Of a stretch of 9,815 nucleotides of DNA, positions 6,006 to 9,815 are shown piece after piece; within the stretch, counting starts at the first letter, position 1, and each line of letters begins with the position of its first letter. Under the pieces are notes generated by a model. That model had not been told where the DNA came from. It saw nothing but the letters and a program-made list of their open reading frames with translations, and ran no database searches. The DNA comes from an uncultured beta proteobacterium (GTDB lineage Bacteria; Pseudomonadota; Gammaproteobacteria; Burkholderiales; Burkholderiaceae): NCBI GenBank assembly GCA_903938955.1, contig CAJAFJ010000511.1:1-9815 (forward strand), given 5' to 3'. Made by a program: the position numbers and the translations under genes.

Positions 6006-8053
6006 GCGGCTTACTTAACGTTGGCACCCGTGCCCTGCAAGCCAACCAGGTGGCGCTGCAGACGGCGGGCAACAACATTGCCAATGTCAACACGGCGGGC
6101 TACTCGCGCCAGAACGTGGTGCTGCAAACCGTGGAAGGCCAGTTCACGGGCGGCGGCTACATCGGCAAAGGCGTGACCGTTGAGACCATCCAGCGCAATT
6201 TCAGCGCCTTCCTGACACGCCAGTCAGCGCTGGCCGGCGCCACCGCCTCGGCCGACGCGACCCGTTCGGACAAACTACAGCAGCTTGAAAGCATCTTCAG
6301 TGGCGGCAGCACCGGCCTGGGCGCAGCGGTCAACGACATGCTGAACGCCTTTTCGGACGTGGCCAGTGCGCCCGCCGACCTGACCGCGCGCACCGTGGCG
6401 CTGACCCGCGTCGACGAAACGGCCGCGCGCATGCGCTCCGCATCCCAGAGCCTGGACGACTTGCAGCAAGGCGTAACCCAGGAACTATCGCAAAAGGCCA
6501 GCGCGGTCAACACCCTGGCGCAAAACATTGCCGACGTCAACGGTCAGATTGCCCGCGTTCAGGGCGCCGGGCAACCACCCAACGACCTGCTGGACCGGCG
6601 CGACCAACTGGTGCGCGAGCTCAACGTGTACATACAAACCACGTCCATCCCGGCCGACGACGGCACGCTGGGCATTTTTATCGGCGGTAGCCAAGCCCTG
6701 GTGCTGGGCAGCTCGGCCTCGACTCTCAACATCAGCGCGACCGACGGCACCTACAGCGACGCCCTGAAAAGCAAATTGACCATCACCCGCGACGGGCAAA
6801 CCACCGCGCTGGACGAAAACGCGCTGGGTGGCGGCGAGATATCGGGCCTGCTGCGCTTCCAAAACAACGACCTGGCCGAAGGCCGCAACCTGCTCGGGCG
6901 CCTGACCCTGGCCATCAGCTACAGCATGAATGAGCAGCACCAGTTAGGGCTGGACCTGGATGGCAACAAAGGCGGCAACCTGTTCACCTTCGCCCCCCTG
7001 GGCATCAACAACATCCTGGAGCCGACTCCGCCGTCCCCGACCAACACCGGTCTGCATGCGGCGTCCGTGACGCTGAATATCAGCGACCCGACCCAATTCG
7101 AGGCCTCGGACTACGAACTGGTGTTCACCTCCGGCACCGGCGGCGCCATCACCCGCAAGTCCGATGGCATGGTGACCGCCTTCACCTTCACGCCCGGCAA
7201 CAGCAGCCAGAACGGCACGTTCGCGTTCAACAACCCTGCCACCAACCTCCACGACCTGCCGTCGATTGATGGCCTGGAACTGGGTGCCCTCACCAGCAGC
7301 GCCCCGGTGGCGGGCGACCGCCTGCTGCTGAAACCGTTCAGCACCACGGCGAACAATATTCAAAGCGCGTTTTCGACCCCCCGCGCCCTGGCTGTGGCCA
7401 GCCCGGTGGTGGGCAGCATGGGCGTGCAGAACAAGGGCAGCCTGCAGCAAAGCTCGCTGCTGGCGCGCAGCAATGCCACGCCGCTGGTGGATGTGCCCCT
7501 GACCCTGACCTTCACCAGCGCCACGCAATACATCCGCAGCGACGATCCTTATTTCAATAACTACGCCAGCGGCGCGTCGCCCCAGCCCGAGGCGTTCAAC
7601 TACACCCCGGGCCAGGCCATCAACTCGGCCATCGGCAACGGCATGCCGGGCTGGTCGGTCACGCTGCAGGGCTCGCCGGTTGCGGGCGACACTTTCAGCG
7701 TAGCGGACATCAAGAACAACCCGTCGGTGGACCTCAAACTCAACTCGGGCAACGCCAGCGCCATGATGGGCCTGCGCGATGTGGCGATGTTCGACGGGGC
7801 CGCACTGACCGATGGCTACGCCGGGCTGATCGCGCAAATTGGCATTCGCACCCAAAGCGCTAACTACGCCGCCGAGGTGTCGAGCTCAATCGCCTCGAAC
7901 CTGGAGCAGGAACGGACCGGCGTCTCGGGCGTCAACCTGGACGAGGAAGCGGCCAAACTGCTGCAATTCCAGCAGGCCTATCAAGCCTCCGCCAAAATGA
8001 TCCAGATTGCACAGGGCATTTTTGACACCCTGATTCAAACCATGGGCCGCTAA
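6002..8053 (+). CDS. flgK: Hook-filament junction protein FlgK (HAP1)
   Basis: FlgK forms the first junction zone on the hook tip. It is exported by the flagellar type III system with the FlgN chaperone (not in the window). The N-terminus SGLLNVGTRALQANQVALQT with NNIANVNTAGYSRQNVVLQT is canonical. Residues 85-300 form the coiled-coil/D1 region, including QPPNDLLDRRDQLVRELNVY and the IFIGGSQALVLG strand region. The C-terminus LDEEAAKLLQFQQAYQASAK and MIQIAQGIFDTLIQTMG is the paired axial helix. At 683 residues it is well above the 547 of enterobacterial FlgK. The extra sequence lies at about 350-575 and contains two similar domains (369-447 and 499-570), each ending in a [SA]PVAGD[RT] motif. 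It starts in a 4-nt overlap with flgJ and has no evident Shine-Dalgarno site. There is no cysteine. The identity is firm. Confidence 0.97.
   Translation: MSGLLNVGTRALQANQVALQTAGNNIANVNTAGYSRQNVVLQTVEGQFTGGGYIGKGVTVETIQRNFSAFLTRQSALAGATASADATRSDKLQQLESIFSGGSTGLGAAVNDMLNAFSDVASAPADLTARTVALTRVDETAARMRSASQSLDDLQQGVTQELSQKASAVNTLAQNIADVNGQIARVQGAGQPPNDLLDRRDQLVRELNVYIQTTSIPADDGTLGIFIGGSQALVLGSSASTLNISATDGTYSDALKSKLTITRDGQTTALDENALGGGEISGLLRFQNNDLAEGRNLLGRLTLAISYSMNEQHQLGLDLDGNKGGNLFTFAPLGINNILEPTPPSPTNTGLHAASVTLNISDPTQFEASDYELVFTSGTGGAITRKSDGMVTAFTFTPGNSSQNGTFAFNNPATNLHDLPSIDGLELGALTSSAPVAGDRLLLKPFSTTANNIQSAFSTPRALAVASPVVGSMGVQNKGSLQQSSLLARSNATPLVDVPLTLTFTSATQYIRSDDPYFNNYASGASPQPEAFNYTPGQAINSAIGNGMPGWSVTLQGSPVAGDTFSVADIKNNPSVDLKLNSGNASAMMGLRDVAMFDGAALTDGYAGLIAQIGIRTQSANYAAEVSSSIASNLEQERTGVSGVNLDEEAAKLLQFQQAYQASAKMIQIAQGIFDTLIQTMGR
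7106..7342 (+). repeat. Inserted domain, copy A (FlgK residues 369-447)
   Basis: This copy begins SDYELVFTSGTG, has a middle AFTFTPGN segment, then GLELGALTSSAPVAGDRLLLKPF. It shares its plan with copy B in FlgK and copy C in FlgL: an opening [YL].[LI].F(T) strand, a variable middle, then a hydrophobic strand, a short x(S/K)[AP][PV]xAGD turn and a final strand. It was aligned by eye. Confidence 0.55.
7496..7711 (+). repeat. Inserted domain, copy B (FlgK residues 499-570)
   Basis: This copy begins PLTLTFTSATQYI, has AFNYTPGQAINSAIGNGMPG, then WSVTLQGSPVAGDTFSVADI. The FTSx opening and the F.(F/Y)TPG and SxPVAGD signatures match copy A; the W.VTLQGSPVAGDTFSV end matches the KFSLTGKPAAGDTVTLG end of copy C in FlgL. 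Confidence 0.6.
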
Positions 8054-8065
8054 GCCGGCAGTGAA

Positions 8066-8071
8066 CAGGAG
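8066..8071 (+). promoter_or_regulatory. Shine-Dalgarno site for flgL
   Basis: CAGGAG lies 8 nt before the ATG at 8080 in the 26-nt flgK-flgL spacer. It supports the MTSFSRLGSAN start. No separate promoter was seen. Confidence 0.75.
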
Positions 8072-8079
8072 CACACAGC

Positions 8080-9402
8080 ATGACTTCATTTTCCCGACTT
8101 GGCTCGGCCAACACCTACGACAACGCCATCCGCAACCTGTCCATCCGGCAGTCCAACCTGTCGCAAATGCAGGAAAACCTGACCACCGGCAAACGTGTGG
8201 TGACGGCCAGCGACGACCCGACCGGGGCCGCACAAGCCGAGCGCGCCTTGAACCGCATCAGCCGCATTGCCACCGACCAGCGCGCACTCGAATCCCAGCG
8301 CAGTGCCATCACCATGGGCGAAAGCACCCTGGGCGATGTGACCGAAGCGCTGCAAAACTTTCGTGAGCTGGTGGTCAGTGCCGGCAACGGCACCCACTCC
8401 GCGGCCGAACGCAAAACCATTGCCCAGCAACTGACCGGCCTGCGCGACCAGATTTTTTCGCTCTCCAACCGCACCGATTCCAATGGGCAACCACTGTTCG
8501 GTGCGCTGGGCAGCACCGCCACGCCGTTTGTCAGCCCCCAGACCGCCACGCCCAACTACACCTTCAACGGTCTGCCGGGGCAAACCAACAGCAGCGAAGT
8601 GGCCATCCCCTTTGCCCTGGACGGCAACAGCGCCTTCATGCTGTCCACCGGCAACGCCATCTTCAACCCGGTGGTGAGCCTGGCCGCCGTGCCGCCGGAC
8701 CGGACCCTGACGATCAGCCCGCTGGAGGTGCTGGATGCCGCTGCCGTCACGGGTTCGTCCTACCAGATCGACTTCACGGCCGTGGACCCCGGCGTCAGCG
8801 GCGTCAGCGGCTCGGCCACCGTCACGTACAACATCACCGAACTGGCGCCCTATGCCGGTGCCACGCCCTTCACCAGCACCGTCACCGTGGTGCCCGACAT
8901 TCCGTACGCCGACACCAGTTCCTTTAGCGTCACCGACATCCCCGGCCTGAAGTTCAGCCTGACCGGCAAACCGGCCGCCGGCGACACGGTCACGCTGGGC
9001 GCCATCAGCGGCACGTTTGCCACCGGCGATATCGTGACCATCACGCCCAAACCGACCAGCATTTTCAGCGTGCTCGACCAGGCCATCAGTGAAATTAGCG
9101 GCGCCACCACCGATGCCAACGCCACATTGGCGGTCAGCAAGGCGCTGGCCAATATTGACATCGGCATGAACCGCGTGTCGGCCGTGCGCGGCCAGGCCGG
9201 TGACTTGCTGAACCGCGCCGACCGCATCACCGCCGACCAGGAAAAACGATCGATCCAGATGGAAGCGGACCGCTCCCGCGCTGAAGACCTGGACATGGTG
9301 AAAGGTATCTCGGACTTCCAGAACCAGCAAACCGGCTTCCAGGCCGCCTTGCAGTCGTATGCGCAGGTGCAAAAACTGTCGCTCTTCAACTACATCAGTT
9401 AA
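8080..9402 (+). CDS. flgL: Hook-filament junction protein FlgL (HAP3)
   Basis: FlgL forms the second junction zone, on which flagellin polymerises. It is flagellin-like in its ends. The N-terminus RLGSANTYDNAIRNLSIRQS with MQENLTTGKRVVTASDDPTG (residues 30-49) is the FlgL/flagellin N-terminal helix-turn region. FSLSNRTDSNGQPLFGALGS and IPFALDGNSAFM are family motifs. The C-terminal MNRVSAVRGQAGDLLNRADR and QTGFQAALQSYAQVQKLSLF are the paired helix, ending NYIS. The length of 440 residues exceeds the enterobacterial 317. The surplus lies at about residues 200-320 and includes a domain (225-309) resembling the two extra domains of FlgK. There is no cysteine. It follows flgK by 26 nt with a good ribosome-binding site. 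Confidence 0.96.
   Translation: MTSFSRLGSANTYDNAIRNLSIRQSNLSQMQENLTTGKRVVTASDDPTGAAQAERALNRISRIATDQRALESQRSAITMGESTLGDVTEALQNFRELVVSAGNGTHSAAERKTIAQQLTGLRDQIFSLSNRTDSNGQPLFGALGSTATPFVSPQTATPNYTFNGLPGQTNSSEVAIPFALDGNSAFMLSTGNAIFNPVVSLAAVPPDRTLTISPLEVLDAAAVTGSSYQIDFTAVDPGVSGVSGSATVTYNITELAPYAGATPFTSTVTVVPDIPYADTSSFSVTDIPGLKFSLTGKPAAGDTVTLGAISGTFATGDIVTITPKPTSIFSVLDQAISEISGATTDANATLAVSKALANIDIGMNRVSAVRGQAGDLLNRADRITADQEKRSIQMEADRSRAEDLDMVKGISDFQNQQTGFQAALQSYAQVQKLSLFNYIS
8752..9006 (+). repeat. Inserted domain, copy C (FlgL residues 225-309)
   Basis: This copy begins GSSYQIDFTAVDPG, contains TVTYNITELAPYAG, and ends DIPGLKFSLTGKPAAGDTVT-LGAIS. The opening Y.I.FT strand and the closing PG.[KW].[VL].GxPxAGDT[VF][TS][VL] match copy B of FlgK best, which suggests the same domain was inserted in both junction proteins. 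Confidence 0.55.
8791..8808 (+). repeat. Two tandem 9-nt units in flgL
   Basis: GGCGTCAGC occurs twice in tandem and is followed by GGC, encoding GVSGVSG. It is in frame and inside the FlgL inserted domain, probably a small slippage duplication in a loop. Confidence 0.7.
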
Positions 9403-9406
9403 CACC

Positions 9407-9815
9407 ATGACCAGCACTGTTCTGGGCAGCGTCGCCCTCGGTTACCAGTTTTTGTGGGACCGGCTGCGCCAACCGCGTGGTGTGCAACTGTTTGTCGGCA
9501 TGGCAGACCACACGCCGGTGGACGCGCAGCACCTGTTGAGCGCCCTCAGCGAGTTGTGGCCGGACCAGGCGCCCTCGCTGCTGCTGTCGATCCAATCACC
9601 CCGGCTGCTGCGCGACCTGCTGGAACACGCCCCGGCCAGCAGCCGCTGGATTGAGGTGCCCGAGTGGCAACTGCAAGACCCAGCCCTGGCCCGCTGCGTG
9701 CAGCAGGCGCACCAGCGCGGCCTGAAACTCATCTGGCGCGGCGAGCCGGGCGAGCGCCCCAGCGCAGCGCTGGCCCCCTGCTTTTTACGCACCATCCTGA
9801 GCCTGACACCGGTGG
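9407..9815 (+). CDS. Partial ORF, possible EAL-like/HDOD signalling protein (N-terminal part)
   Basis: An open frame starts at ATG 9407, 4 nt after the flgL stop, and has no stop before the window ends (136 codons seen). It begins MTSTVLGSVALGYQFLWDRL, continues RGVQLFVGMADHTPVDAQHL, LLLSIQSPRLLRDLLEHAPA, RWIEVPEWQLQDPALARCVQ and RGLKLIWRGEPGER. The codon use fits its neighbours. The pattern (short opening strand with ALGYQ.L.D, a middle [LI]LLS strand, then a W[IL]EVP..L.D strand-helix and a G[LY].L[IA] strand) recalls the degenerate EAL-like N-terminus of proteins that carry a C-terminal HDOD domain. The EAL signature itself is replaced by EVP, so c-di-GMP hydrolysis is unlikely. The decisive C-terminal domain is outside the window. 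There is no clear Shine-Dalgarno site; coupling to flgL is likely. The gene is real with good confidence, but the family call is tentative. Confidence 0.6.
   Translation, partial: MTSTVLGSVALGYQFLWDRLRQPRGVQLFVGMADHTPVDAQHLLSALSELWPDQAPSLLLSIQSPRLLRDLLEHAPASSRWIEVPEWQLQDPALARCVQQAHQRGLKLIWRGEPGERPSAALAPCFLRTILSLTPV

Noticed and set aside
6944..7855. A 303-codon open frame on the minus strand within flgK
   Set aside because: Its composition is again the shadow type (Arg/Gly/Ala/His-rich) and it covers only the inner part of a certain gene.
8086..9417. A 443-codon open frame on the minus strand, antisense to flgL
   Set aside because: It mirrors flgL codon for codon, is rich in Gly/Val/Ala/His/Arg as expected from reading GC-rich codons backwards, shows no recognisable domain, and flgL itself is unmistakable.
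1..9815. CRISPR array, tRNA or rRNA genes, insertion sequences, phage attachment sites
   Set aside because: None were seen. Coding genes fill the window and no regularly spaced repeats, terminal inverted repeats or transposase-like sequences appear.

Overview
This window is an uninterrupted stretch of flagellar structural genes, all on the + strand, in the order flgE (3' part only), flgF, flgG, flgH, flgI, flgJ, flgK, flgL. A ninth open reading frame follows 4 nt after flgL and runs off the right edge. The DNA is GC-rich with strong third-position G/C. The flgEFGHIJKL order, a FlgJ carrying a C-terminal cell-wall hydrolase domain, and very large FlgE/FlgK/FlgL suggest a beta-proteobacterium of the Burkholderiales, perhaps Comamonadaceae. 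That taxonomic placement is inference; no RNA gene or other marker is present.

Layout: the distal part of the hook protein gene flgE (1-1583) is followed by the rod genes flgF (1622-2359) and flgG (2386-3168). Next come the L-ring lipoprotein flgH (3179-3898), the P-ring protein flgI (3932-5074) and the rod-cap/muramidase flgJ (5076-6005). Last are the two hook-filament junction proteins flgK (6002-8053) and flgL (8080-9402). Spacers are 1-38 nt, and flgJ/flgK overlap by 4 nt (ATGA). No terminator or convincing promoter lies between genes, so the stretch looks like one transcription unit entered upstream of the window. No gene-free stretch exceeds 40 nt.

Together the genes build the flagellar axis from the inside out. 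FlgJ caps the growing rod and opens the peptidoglycan. FlgF and FlgG form rod segments. FlgI and FlgH form the periplasmic and outer-membrane bushing rings. FlgE forms the hook. FlgK and FlgL join hook to filament. The last, partial gene resembles the N-terminal part of EAL-like/HDOD signalling proteins, which would place a regulatory protein at the operon's end; this is a tentative call.

This is a conserved system, not a new one. The points worth a second look are: (i) the externally exposed proteins FlgE, FlgK and FlgL are all enlarged while rod and ring proteins have standard lengths; (ii) FlgK carries two copies, and FlgL one, of what looks like the same inserted domain; (iii) FlgE carries two tandem repeats resembling flagellin/hook IN domains; (iv) FlgI retains only one of the two cysteines that form the enterobacterial P-ring disulfide; (v) an 8-bp perfect inverted repeat brackets the flgI ribosome-binding site and start codon; and (vi) an unrecognised signalling-type gene is tightly coupled to flgL.
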